Source: CAZOEL01 sp964578835
Lineage (GTDB): Bacteria; Desulfobacterota; Syntrophobacteria; Syntrophobacterales; Syntrophobacteraceae
Assembly: GCA_964578835.1 (NCBI GenBank)
Contig: CAZOEL010000029.1
Coordinates: forward strand, 5,881-69,880
DNA: 64,000 nucleotides
Direction of reading: 5' to 3'
Shown: in pieces, positions 1-8,246 of the stretch
How positions within the stretch are numbered: the stretch's first letter is position 1
Layout: every line of letters begins with the position of its first letter
Program-made: the position numbers and the translations under genes
Notes under the pieces: generated by a model
The model's database searches: none
What the model saw: the letters and a program-made list of their open reading frames with translations, nothing else
What the model was told of the DNA's origin: nothing

Positions 1-1141
1 CGCTCAACGTTTTGAAGCCCTTGGCTTTGGAAGCCGCATAACCGGGCAGGAATGAAACGCCCAACTGCTGCAAGCGCTCGAGCGGCGCCGGGTCGAACCC
101 GCTGGATCGGGCATCGGCCACGGCGACGACTTCGACTCCGGCCTGGACCAGATCCGCAGCCGCTTCGAGCATTCCGTCATGGCCTCCGCTCACAACCGCC
201 CTGGCGCCGGGTTTGATTCCGTAGGTATGAATGAGCTGCTGCGCGCAGCTTCCCTGCATGATGCCCGGGTAGTCGTTATTCTGAAACAGGAGCGGCCTCT
301 CGATGGCTCCGGTTGCAACGACAACGCTTTTTGCCCTGATTTCGTAGTAGCATTCTCTGAAATAATCGTTCGGGCCTCCCCGCTGAACCGCCGTCACCTG
401 GTTCGATTGATAGATGGCCGTCGCCGGAGCGGAAAGCAGCACTTTTATATTTTCGCAGGCTAGCACTTCATCGGCAAGGATCGCCCCGTGGCGGAAGGCG
501 GGCGTCCCGTTGCCGACGGGCGCCGTCCGGTATTTCAAAGATCCTCCGAGCCGATCGCAGGCCTCGAGAAGGATGACGCGCACACCGGCTTTCGCGGCTT
601 CCAGAGCCGCGCGCATTCCAGCCGCTCCGCCTCCTATCACGCAGACTTCGGCGTTCAGATAGCGATTCTCATAGATGGCGTCGGGCATATGGGGATCGAT
701 TTCCCCGAAGCCAGCCGCCCTTCTAATGATGGGCTCGGCGATGCGCCACATCCAGGGGGGCTTATGGAAGGCCTTATAGTAAAACCCAACGGGCATGGCG
801 AAGCTCATCCACTGCATGACCGACATCAGGTCCCATTCCGGAGATCCGATCACGTTTTGAGGCTTAACAACCATTCCCTGGCGCAGAGGAGTCTTACAAC
901 TCCTCACATTGGGCTCTCCGTCAACGCTCATAAGGCAATTGGCGCTGAAGCCGTCCAGATTGTAGAGCCCTCTCGGACGATGGTATTTCATGCTGCGGGA
1001 GAAAATACGCACTCCATTTGCGTACAAGGCGGCGGCAATGGTGTCCCCGGCCAATCCCTTCATCGGTTTGCCCCTGTAGAGGAACCGGATCTCCCGATCT
1101 CTGTCGATGCGCTGAGTTGGGGCTTCGGGCAGGCGAGCCAT
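1..1141 (-). CDS. mgdC: N-methylglutamate dehydrogenase / sarcosine oxidase alpha subunit (partial)
   Basis: Large flavin subunit of a heterotetrameric sarcosine-oxidase-like enzyme. From its neighbours it is probably N-methylglutamate dehydrogenase, which oxidises N-methylglutamate to glutamate and passes the C1 unit to tetrahydrofolate. The gene runs off the left edge, so only about 380 of an expected 950-1000 residues are present. Visible are the N-terminal ferredoxin-like segment (family stretches YHRPRG near 54 and SVDGEPN near 72), a Rossmann dinucleotide site VIGGGAAG at 168-175, and an ATGAIERP segment near 276. The ATG is supported by GGAG about 7 bases upstream and a TAATG overlap with the delta-subunit stop, suggesting translational coupling. 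The C-terminal folate-binding half and any gamma subunit lie outside. A genuine sarcosine oxidase is the main alternative. Confidence 0.88.
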   Translation of the reverse strand, partial: MARLPEAPTQRIDRDREIRFLYRGKPMKGLAGDTIAAALYANGVRIFSRSMKYHRPRGLYNLDGFSANCLMSVDGEPNVRSCKTPLRQGMVVKPQNVIGSPEWDLMSVMQWMSFAMPVGFYYKAFHKPPWMWRIAEPIIRRAAGFGEIDPHMPDAIYENRYLNAEVCVIGGGAAGMRAALEAAKAGVRVILLEACDRLGGSLKYRTAPVGNGTPAFRHGAILADEVLACENIKVLLSAPATAIYQSNQVTAVQRGGPNDYFRECYYEIRAKSVVVATGAIERPLLFQNNDYPGIMQGSCAQQLIHTYGIKPGARAVVSGGHDGMLEAAADLVQAGVEVVAVADARSSGFDPAPLERLQQLGVSFLPGYAASKAKGFKTLS

Positions 1142-1398
1142 TATAAGTCTCCTTCCTTGTCCATAACAGGCAGATTGGTTGTTGTATCCCTCACGACGGT
1201 GAGCCAGCAGCCGCACCCTTTGGTGTGGAACCACCACTCTTTGCGGGGACCGCAGACGTTTTTCGCCAGGTAGACGTAATCGGCCCACTCTTCATCGGTG
1301 ACGCTCTCTTCGTCCGGGCGGGTCTTAACTTCGCCGCCGAACCTGAATTCATATATGTTACGCGGCCCGCAATTGGGGCATTCGAGTATGAACGACAT
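1141..1398 (-). CDS. mgdB: N-methylglutamate dehydrogenase / sarcosine oxidase delta subunit
   Basis: Small zinc-binding delta subunit of the sarcosine-oxidase-like complex, 85 residues, close to the family's usual 80-100. The zinc ligands known from SoxD match in identity and spacing: Cys7 and Cys10 in a CPNCGPR motif, then His58 and Cys62. The subunit is structural and packs against the alpha chain. It lies between the beta gene (50-base gap upstream) and the alpha gene (one-base overlap downstream), giving the canonical beta-delta-alpha order. AAGGAG about 8 bases before the ATG fixes the start. The mgd name comes from the adjoining mgs and gmaS genes, because sequence alone cannot separate sarcosine from N-methylglutamate substrates. 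Confidence 0.9.
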   Translation of the reverse strand: MSFILECPNCGPRNIYEFRFGGEVKTRPDEESVTDEEWADYVYLAKNVCGPRKEWWFHTKGCGCWLTVVRDTTTNLPVMDKEGDL

Positions 1399-1447
1399 GG
1401 ATATTTCTCCTTATTTCTCTTAGCTGCTAACGGTATCAATCCCGATA

Positions 1448-2689
1448 TCAATTCCACGGGGTATAAAACATTGTCGCCGCGGTTTCCTTCTGCAGATTGT
1501 AGCGGCGATAGCGCTCGAGGCTAAAGGGCTCGAGAATCTTTGGGCATTTGCGGGTTGTGAGCCACTCGGCCATGTAGCGTCCCGTGATCGGAGCAGATTT
1601 GAAGCCAAAATATCCCCATCCGCAATCCATGTAGTAGCCATCGATCCTGCTGTCGCTCATAATGGGCGCCATGTCGGGAGTCATATCCGTGAGTCCGGCC
1701 CAGATCCTCATGAACTTCGCCCCCTTCATGCACGGCAGCAGATCGATCAGGGCTTCTCCCTGATGCTTCAGGTATCTTGCCGTCGTCTGCGTCGTATAGG
1801 TCGGCCACGGGTCCATGTGGGAGCCGGTTACGATCTCCCCCTTGAGGCTCTGGCTTGCGTAGGCATGGTAGCGGCCGGAGGAAACGACGTGGTGCAGAAA
1901 AGGCTTGAGCGGCTCCGAGACCATCGCCTGCAGCGGAAGAACGCTTATCGGAAGATCGATCCCCACCATGGAGGACACCGTTGGGCTGTAGCCTCCCGCG
2001 GCATTAAGAACGATCGGGGTTTTTATAACGCCCTTGTCCGTCCTGACTCCGGCTATCTTGCCGTTCTCGACGTCTATCCCCTGCACTTCAGTCAACTGGT
2101 GGATATGAATTCCCATCTTGTCCGCGGCTCTCGCAAGAGCCCACACCACCGCGTCGTGCCTCACGGTGCCGCCCGGAGGGTGATACATGCCGCCTGCTAT
2201 CGGGTAGCGGGGCCTATCGCTGACGTCCAGTTCGGGAACGAGCTTCTTGCATTCCTCGGGCGTCAGGAACTCCGATTGAACCCCCATGTACTGAGCGGTG
2301 GCCACCGTCATCTTGAGCGCCGCCGCTTCAGCTTCCGCATGCGCCAGGTTCAAATTGCCGCAGTTGAAGAACATGAGGTTGAAATCGAGCTCTTTTATGA
2401 GCTCGGGCCATAGCTTCAAGCCTTCGTCATAAAGAGGTATGTTTTCCTTGCTGCGCTGATTGGAGCGAACGATGGAGGTATTGCGCCCGCTTCCGCCATA
2501 TCCGATATAGCGACGCTCGATGACGGCCACATTGGTCATGCCGTGGTCGCGCCCAAGATAATAGGCTGCCCCAAGGCCGTGGAGCCCGCCGCCAATGATC
2601 ACTGCGTCATAGGACTTCTGCACGGGACGCTCACGCCACATGCGCCTGTCCTTCTTACCCATGAATTTATCCAGTAAAGCTGAAAACAT
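1448..2689 (-). CDS. mgdA: N-methylglutamate dehydrogenase / sarcosine oxidase beta subunit
   Basis: FAD-dependent amine dehydrogenase subunit of the DAO family, 413 residues. It carries the substrate oxidation site of the heterotetramer. An N-terminal Rossmann motif (IIGGGLHGLG, 31-40) binds FAD. GGTVRHD places a histidine at 178, the position where SoxB attaches FMN covalently. The C-terminal DCGWGYFGFK and SAPITG segments are typical of the family. A 29-residue leader before the Rossmann fold is usual. AAGGAG lies about 10 bases upstream of the ATG. The gene is 17 bases after the glutamate-synthase-like gene and 49 bases before the delta gene, so all are probably co-transcribed. By context the substrate is N-methylglutamate. 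Confidence 0.9.
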   Translation of the reverse strand: MFSALLDKFMGKKDRRMWRERPVQKSYDAVIIGGGLHGLGAAYYLGRDHGMTNVAVIERRYIGYGGSGRNTSIVRSNQRSKENIPLYDEGLKLWPELIKELDFNLMFFNCGNLNLAHAEAEAAALKMTVATAQYMGVQSEFLTPEECKKLVPELDVSDRPRYPIAGGMYHPPGGTVRHDAVVWALARAADKMGIHIHQLTEVQGIDVENGKIAGVRTDKGVIKTPIVLNAAGGYSPTVSSMVGIDLPISVLPLQAMVSEPLKPFLHHVVSSGRYHAYASQSLKGEIVTGSHMDPWPTYTTQTTARYLKHQGEALIDLLPCMKGAKFMRIWAGLTDMTPDMAPIMSDSRIDGYYMDCGWGYFGFKSAPITGRYMAEWLTTRKCPKILEPFSLERYRRYNLQKETAATMFYTPWN

Positions 2690-2706
2690 ATACTCAATGC
2701 TCCTTC

Positions 2707-5700
2707 CTAGAAATATTCCCTCGGGGCTCGGCCCGAGGCCAGAGGAATGGCCGTGGCTTCCGCGCCGGCCAAAGTGATGGCTCGCATGTCTTCCGGCTCG
2801 AGGTTGTGCACATTGGTTTTGCCGGTGCAGCGCGCTATAATGGCTGTTTCCTGAACCGTTCCCTTGATCCAGTTTTGCGCCGCGCAGGCGCGCTCTTCCA
2901 CGCTGAGGTTTTCGTCATAGCACAAGCCGTTGGCTCCTATAGAGCATCCGAGAGCAATGCTCACAGCCATGCCGAAAACTCCCGCTTTGCAATTGAGAGC
3001 GAGGATCTTGGCCGCATCGGTTCCCGATCTCAATCCCCCGAAGTAGAGCAGGTCCAGTTCTTCTTCACGGTCCAGCCCGCGGAGGAGCGCAATGGCGTCT
3101 CGCAAGATTTTTAGATCGGATCGCCCGCTCAGCTCGGCCCGAAGATCGCCTATGCCGGCGCTCCCATCGAGAGCGAACAAATCGAAGCCATTCTCAAGCG
3201 CGTAAGGTATCGCCTCGGCAAGAGCGCCCACGCCGGCGCAAAGTCCGATCAGCTGTTTTTCGTGAAGCCTTTTCGCAGAAACCGGCTCAAAGCGGTCGCC
3301 CAAGACATAGATCAAGCCATCCGCTTCAGGGCTCGGGACGTTCTTCCCAAGCGCAATCAGCTGCAGCCACGGGACGCGGCTCGAAGCGCCGGGCTCATCG
3401 TGCGCGTCGCTTTTCCCAGCGACCTTTACAAGGGGCTTGAAGCCTACGTAAGCGCAACCGCTCGAAGAGATCGCCGATGCCAAGGCCTCTCTCACATTCT
3501 CCGGAGCCTCGTCAAACCCCGTAAAAAGATACGGCTGCTCGAGTACGAGCGTCTTTCCAAGCTCCGTCTTCGTTGAGCAGGCCTCTCGATATGGGTCGAT
3601 AACCAACCTGGTCAGAGCCGCAGGCAGGAACACCAGATCGTCCAGGGTTGCAGACCTCTCCGGCGGAAAAGGATTCTTTCTGCCTCCAAGCCTCAGTTGC
3701 AGGATCTCGCGATGCCGCTCTGTCTCCCCCGGATCTGTCTTTGCCATGGCATGGATGTGCTCGTGAGATTGCTTTGAATAATTCGCCATATCCGCTTCCG
3801 TCCAACCACCCGCAGCCGCCATCCTTTCTCGATAACTGGGGTCGTATGGCAATCGGGTCAAAGCCGCCGCCTCAGGGGTAAGGGCGACAAGGTCGTTTCG
3901 GGACAATTGCCGTATGTCGCTATAGCCATGAGCATGCGCAATGGCAGCCATCTGCCATCGCACCGCCTCCAGATATCGGTGGATCTGGAGAGCCCGTTTT
4001 TCTATATCAAAGCGGCCCGTCAGCTTCGGGTCCTGCGTCGCGGCGCCGATGACGCAATTGCCCGCGCTGCACTGCATACAGGCAATGCACCCGGCGGCGA
4101 CGAGCATGGCGCTCCCATAAGCTACGGCCGACGCTCCGAGAGCGATCGCCTTGGCGGCGTCCACACCGTCCTTGAGGCCTCCCATGAGCACGATGGGCAG
4201 CTGGCCCGAGCAGTCGATCTCCTCAAGTCCGTCGAGAGCCTCCTGGAGCCCGGCTATTGTCGGTATGCCGACATTTTCTATCACCTCATTGCCTGCTGCG
4301 CCCGTCCCTCCCTGCATGCCGTCCAACTGCACGAAATCGATGCCGTCTTTGAGGGCTATTTTGATGTCGTCCCGGATGCGTCCGGCCCCGAGCTTGATGC
4401 TGATGGGAACCCGCCAGCCCGTAGCTTCGCGCAGCTCCTCTACTTTCATGATGAGATCGTCCCCGCCCAGAATGTCCGGGTGCCTCGACGGCGACCTCAG
4501 GTCCATGCCCGCCGGGATTCCACGCACCGCGGCTATTTCAGCCGTGAGCTTTTCCGCCATCAACTGTCCGCCCAGCCCCGGCTTGGCGCCCTGAGAGACA
4601 TAGATCTCGATGCAATCGGAACGCTTCATATCGTGCACATTCCAGCCCAGGCGTCCGGCAAGGCACTGGGCGATCAGCCAGCGCGCTTCCGCCCGCTCTT
4701 CGGAAAGCATTCCGCCTTCTCCGCTGTTTTCCGATATGCCCGAGAGACGGGAGGCAATGCCCAGCGAGAGCTTCATCTCCTTGCTCAAAGCCCCGTAGCT
4801 CATCGGAGCGATCAAAACCGGCATGCTGAGGTCGAGCGCTCGTCCGCCATGCTTATCTCCCAGGAAGGTGCGCAGGTTGACTTTCGATACGACGTCCGGC
4901 TCCAGGCCGGCTTTCGACAAATCCGCCTTGAAGGCGATATCCGGAAAATGCGGAAGAGGCCTCGACGCTCCATATCCTCTGATGCGATAGCGGCCGATAT
5001 GGGCCTTGACCCGGATATCTTCCTGAATCCTGTCACTCCAGTAGCTCTGACCGTCCCCCGCAGAGAGAAAATGGTAGCTGAGCTTTGTCTGGCGCGGCTC
5101 CGCCGTTCCGTAGCGCAGAGTCTTTCCCGTACACACGACCTTTTTGAGGCATCCACGCAATGGAATGTCATAGCGGTCCAGAAATTCCGTAACATCGTCT
5201 ACTTCCGTAGAAGAGGGCTCGACCTGCATGGCGTCGTTTCCCAGGGAATCGATTTTGCCTCCGATATAGATTTCCCCGCCCATCATGTCTTCGCCGACGC
5301 GTTCTCCGGAATTGCCAAGAATTATGATCCTTCCGCCGTACATCATGTATCCGGCCATGAAGCTTGCGTTGCCCGCACAGCAAAGAGTCCCCTTCTTCAT
5401 GACCTGGCCCGCCCTCGAGCCCATGTTGCCCCTGATGACGATATCCCCTCCCCTCATGCCGACGCCGGCGATTGCGCTCGCATTGCCGCCAACGACAAGG
5501 GAGCCTGCAAGAAGGTTGTCGCCCACTCCCCAACTCACGTTCTTATCCACTTCAAAGCGAGGCCCGTCGCAAAGGCCCCCGCAATAATACCCAGCCGATC
5601 CCCGAACTCTGACGGTGATGGGACTGATCAAACCGACGCCTATGTAATGCTTTGCGTCCGGATTGAGGACCTCCGCATTCTGATGCGTGGCGCCGAAGCC

Positions 5701-5757
5701 TCTGAGTATTTCATTGACCTTTCGGACCGACATGTTCGCCAAATCAATCGTAACCAT
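2707..5757 (-). CDS. mgsBC: Fused N-methylglutamate synthase MgsB-MgsC with duplicated C-terminal domain
   Basis: Glutamate-synthase-like protein of about 1016 residues. Residues about 10-210 form the GXGXG beta-helix domain (MgsB/GlxC type, repeated GG.I.I.GN motifs). Residues about 240-690 form the FMN-binding glutamate synthase domain (MgsC/GlxD type), with Cys557, Cys563 and Cys568 in the C-x5-C-x4-C spacing of the 3Fe-4S ligands. The last ~300 residues read like a second, degraded copy of the FMN domain without those cysteines. With MgsA it should transfer methylamine from gamma-glutamylmethylamide to make N-methylglutamate. I prefer the ATG at 5757, whose protein start resembles MgsB homologues; an in-frame ATG at 5817 would overlap mgsA by 11 bases. 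MgsB and MgsC are normally separate proteins. Confidence 0.87.
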   Translation of the reverse strand: MVTIDLANMSVRKVNEILRGFGATHQNAEVLNPDAKHYIGVGLISPITVRVRGSAGYYCGGLCDGPRFEVDKNVSWGVGDNLLAGSLVVGGNASAIAGVGMRGGDIVIRGNMGSRAGQVMKKGTLCCAGNASFMAGYMMYGGRIIILGNSGERVGEDMMGGEIYIGGKIDSLGNDAMQVEPSSTEVDDVTEFLDRYDIPLRGCLKKVVCTGKTLRYGTAEPRQTKLSYHFLSAGDGQSYWSDRIQEDIRVKAHIGRYRIRGYGASRPLPHFPDIAFKADLSKAGLEPDVVSKVNLRTFLGDKHGGRALDLSMPVLIAPMSYGALSKEMKLSLGIASRLSGISENSGEGGMLSEERAEARWLIAQCLAGRLGWNVHDMKRSDCIEIYVSQGAKPGLGGQLMAEKLTAEIAAVRGIPAGMDLRSPSRHPDILGGDDLIMKVEELREATGWRVPISIKLGAGRIRDDIKIALKDGIDFVQLDGMQGGTGAAGNEVIENVGIPTIAGLQEALDGLEEIDCSGQLPIVLMGGLKDGVDAAKAIALGASAVAYGSAMLVAAGCIACMQCSAGNCVIGAATQDPKLTGRFDIEKRALQIHRYLEAVRWQMAAIAHAHGYSDIRQLSRNDLVALTPEAAALTRLPYDPSYRERMAAAGGWTEADMANYSKQSHEHIHAMAKTDPGETERHREILQLRLGGRKNPFPPERSATLDDLVFLPAALTRLVIDPYREACSTKTELGKTLVLEQPYLFTGFDEAPENVREALASAISSSGCAYVGFKPLVKVAGKSDAHDEPGASSRVPWLQLIALGKNVPSPEADGLIYVLGDRFEPVSAKRLHEKQLIGLCAGVGALAEAIPYALENGFDLFALDGSAGIGDLRAELSGRSDLKILRDAIALLRGLDREEELDLLYFGGLRSGTDAAKILALNCKAGVFGMAVSIALGCSIGANGLCYDENLSVEERACAAQNWIKGTVQETAIIARCTGKTNVHNLEPEDMRAITLAGAEATAIPLASGRAPREYF

Positions 5758-5806
5758 ATTCAAATAGCCCTTTCCCGGCAGCAAGCTTCCAGTAGCCGGT
5801 TCTTCA

Positions 5807-6733
5807 TCATTCCACATTCATCATCGACCACAGGCCATAAGTCAGAGGCGGAGGCTCGGTCGTATCGAGCGCTCGACCAGGGAAGAGACGATTCAAGGCC
5901 ACCTCTTCCGATGCAATGGCGATAAGCTCATCGTCTTCGTATTTCACCATCGGCTTTGCGGCGAGCTTGTCTTTGGCGTAGCCGATAGAATCTTTGGTCG
6001 CAACGAGATACGAAAAGGTTCCGTCCAGATCATCGAGGGAGCAGCGCAAAGCTTCTTCCAAAGGCGCGCCCTCGCTCATTTTATAGGCCAGATAGACCGC
6101 GATCAGCTCCGTATCGTTTTCAGTGCGGAATTCCATGCCTTTCCGCTCCAGCCTGCGCCTCATGATCCAGTAGTTGGTGATCTGTCCGTTATGCACCGTG
6201 GCGACGTCCGCAAAGCCGGTAGCCCAGAAAGGATGAGCGGTTTCGGGATGAACGCCTGTTTCGGTCGCCAACCTGGTGTGGCCTATGCCATGGGCTCCGT
6301 CGAATTCGCCCAGCTTATAGAGCTGCTTGAGCCCATAAGGATCGCCAACATCTTTTATGATATCCAGGCTCGATCCGAGGGAGACGAGCTGACCCACCTT
6401 TTCCATGTCATAGGAGAAGTGCTGAACGTCTCCGACATATTTCACTATTGCGCCATAGGTGCAACCGATAGCCTCATCTTGGATGATCTCAGCCCCATGT
6501 GCGGCCAGGCCATCCCTGATCTTCTCAATATCGCGATCTTTTTCAGCCCCCATGGACACAAAGAAACGAAGTCTTAGACGGTCCCGCTCCGCCTCCCTGT
6601 ATACCGCCCAGCCTGCCGAATCGGGCCCACGGTGCCGGCACGCGTCCATCATTTCCGTAAGCGCCTCGCCTGTAGTCATGCCGAGCTTGCTACGCTTCCT
6701 ATTCTTGAAAAGAATTCCGGCTATACTGCACAT
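5807..6733 (-). CDS. mgsA: N-methylglutamate synthase amidotransferase subunit
   Basis: Class II glutamine-amidotransferase (Ntn-hydrolase) domain protein of 308 residues, the MgsA/GlxB type. It begins MCSIAGI, so removal of the initiator Met exposes Cys as the catalytic nucleophile. Downstream motifs include HRGPDSAGW, GIGHTRLATE (about 151-160), TVHNGQITNY and ENDTELIAVY, all amidotransferase landmarks. In the N-methylglutamate pathway this subunit would release methylamine from gamma-glutamylmethylamide for transfer by the MgsBC partner; an ordinary glutamate synthase would use glutamine. GGAG lies about 6 bases before the ATG. It is the first gene of the minus-strand operon, 50 bases upstream of mgsBC. 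The roughly 240-base leader behind it probably carries the operon promoter. Confidence 0.9.
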   Translation of the reverse strand: MCSIAGILFKNRKRSKLGMTTGEALTEMMDACRHRGPDSAGWAVYREAERDRLRLRFFVSMGAEKDRDIEKIRDGLAAHGAEIIQDEAIGCTYGAIVKYVGDVQHFSYDMEKVGQLVSLGSSLDIIKDVGDPYGLKQLYKLGEFDGAHGIGHTRLATETGVHPETAHPFWATGFADVATVHNGQITNYWIMRRRLERKGMEFRTENDTELIAVYLAYKMSEGAPLEEALRCSLDDLDGTFSYLVATKDSIGYAKDKLAAKPMVKYEDDELIAIASEEVALNRLFPGRALDTTEPPPLTYGLWSMMNVE

Positions 6734-6973
6734 TGTCGTCTCCGCCTCTCTTCACCGAAGCCCGTCCTGGCGAGCTTCCATAATATGAGCTTCCACATGT
6801 TTACATGTTCCATCCATTCTTCTCTGAGCTCCGCCTCGCGTTTCAAGTCAATGCGGCGCTCTTGCATAAACTTGAATGCAAATAATGTTCCTGTGAGGAA
6901 AATTAAATAAAAAAGAAATCCGGAGAGAGAGCCCGGGATCGAAGCAATTGGTAGGAGAAAGAGTGGATAGGCT

Positions 6974-7624
6974 TTATTCTTCGCTGGTTCTCGGATAGAC
7001 GATGACGGAAAGGAATTTTACTGGCAATTCGGTGAGATCCTCAGGGCCGTGGGGAGCGTCCGCATCGAAAAAAAGCGAGTCTCCAGGGGTCAGTTCATAG
7101 GTTTTATTGCCATGCCGATAGGCTACTTTTCCCTGCAGCATATAGATGAATTCCATGCCGGAATGTTGAAAGACGGGGAAAACTTCCGATTCTTCCGTCA
7201 AGGTAATAAGGTAGGGCTCAACTGCGATGCTCTTCCCAACAGAATGACCAAGGAGCTCATATTGATGGCCGGCGCGGGTTCCTCTTCTCTCGATCTTGAG
7301 ACCCTCCCCGGCGCGAACGAAAGTGGCGTCTCTTTCCTCTTCGAACTTACGGAAAAAAGCGGTAACGGGCACATGGAGCGCGGAGGAAAGCGCCTGAAGA
7401 GTGGCGAGAGATGGCGAGGCAATCCCGCGCTCGATTTTGGAAAGCATTCCAGCGGAAAGACCGGCGAGCCTCGAAAGCTCCACCACCGTCATATCCAGCT
7501 TCTTTCGGAAAGCCCGCACCTCATGGCCTATCGCCGCTTCCAGGCTGCTTTCGCCGGCGCCGGATCCAGTCTTCGGTTCAAGAGAAGGCATTTGCTGCGT
7601 TTGAGCTATGCTATCAATTTTCAT
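6974..7624 (-). CDS. XRE-family HTH and cupin transcriptional regulator
   Basis: Two-domain regulator of about 216 residues. Residues roughly 30-90 form an XRE-type helix-turn-helix, with ELSRLAGLSAGMLSKIERG as the recognition region. Residues about 140-210 form a small-molecule-sensing cupin (FQHSGMEFIYMLQG, then YELTPGDSLFFDADAPHGP). Such proteins commonly control neighbouring amine or amino-acid catabolic genes. It lies between mgsA, on the same strand, and divergent gmaS, so a pathway effector such as a glutamyl amide is plausible but unproven. Start choice is uncertain: the ATG at 7624 is preferred, although a TTG at 7708 has GGAAG close upstream. The domain call is secure; the target genes are inferred. 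Confidence 0.85.
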   Translation of the reverse strand: MKIDSIAQTQQMPSLEPKTGSGAGESSLEAAIGHEVRAFRKKLDMTVVELSRLAGLSAGMLSKIERGIASPSLATLQALSSALHVPVTAFFRKFEEERDATFVRAGEGLKIERRGTRAGHQYELLGHSVGKSIAVEPYLITLTEESEVFPVFQHSGMEFIYMLQGKVAYRHGNKTYELTPGDSLFFDADAPHGPEDLTELPVKFLSVIVYPRTSEE

Positions 7625-8246
7625 AATATTTTTGGTCAACTCCAATCTTCGGCCCTCTCCCGGCGACTGCTCCCTACGGGGTACGAGGAGAAAGTTGTGT
7701 AATGTCAATGTCTTCCGGTCAGCGCCATCGAACCGGCGCGAATCATCCTTTATCCGAATACCATGAGCTTCGTAAACGAGTCAACTCAAGGGTATACTCT
7801 GCCCTTAAGCCGTTATGAGCAGGATGGTTCATTTTCGTTTCATAAAATACGCCTAACTCTTCAGCAACATCGCGCCCGGCTCTGTCCCATCCGCTATACT
7901 CACTTATGCAGCTTGCCATAATTATACTACAAGGAACAAAAAGTTCATAATTGTAAAAAAAGGATCAAGAATAACAAAAATGAACCGGAGAACCATGCTC
8001 TATTCTAGACAGATGCTTGGTTGTCTGCTCCCGAGCGCTCCGCCGCTTCAAAAAGAATTGCCGCAGCTATAAGCGCCCGACATCCAAAGCGCCATTCACC
8101 GAGCTGGTTATTCCATGCATTTTTACCTTTCTCCTGACACTTTGGGCATGCTTCTTGATTTACTGAAAGGCAAAAAAATTGACTTGAGATTAAAAAATGA
8201 ACTTTTCCCAGTTATAAAGAAGCAACGCTGAAAGAGGAGATACAGC
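7625..8246. other. Divergent intergenic region between regulator and gmaS
   Basis: About 620 bases separate the regulator start from gmaS. Most is AT-rich, especially 7915-7985 and 8160-8220. AGAGGAGA at about 8232-8239 is the gmaS ribosome-binding site. TTGACT near 8179 and TATAAA near 8213 are promoter-like, but their spacing (28 bases) is too long for a standard sigma-70 promoter. I saw no convincing sigma-54 site and no gene. It probably holds the promoters and operator for both directions. Confidence 0.4.

Noticed and set aside
179..1273. Long plus-strand open frames opposite the mgdC gene
   Set aside because: They are antisense to a clearly conserved flavoprotein subunit, lack ribosome sites and recognisable protein features.
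3907..5925. A 672-codon plus-strand open frame
   Set aside because: It lies antisense to mgsBC and part of mgsA, both strongly supported by motifs; composition is that of a shadow frame.
8179..8218. TTGACT and TATAAA as a gmaS promoter
   Set aside because: The gap between the hexamers is about 28 bases, too long for a sigma-70 promoter.
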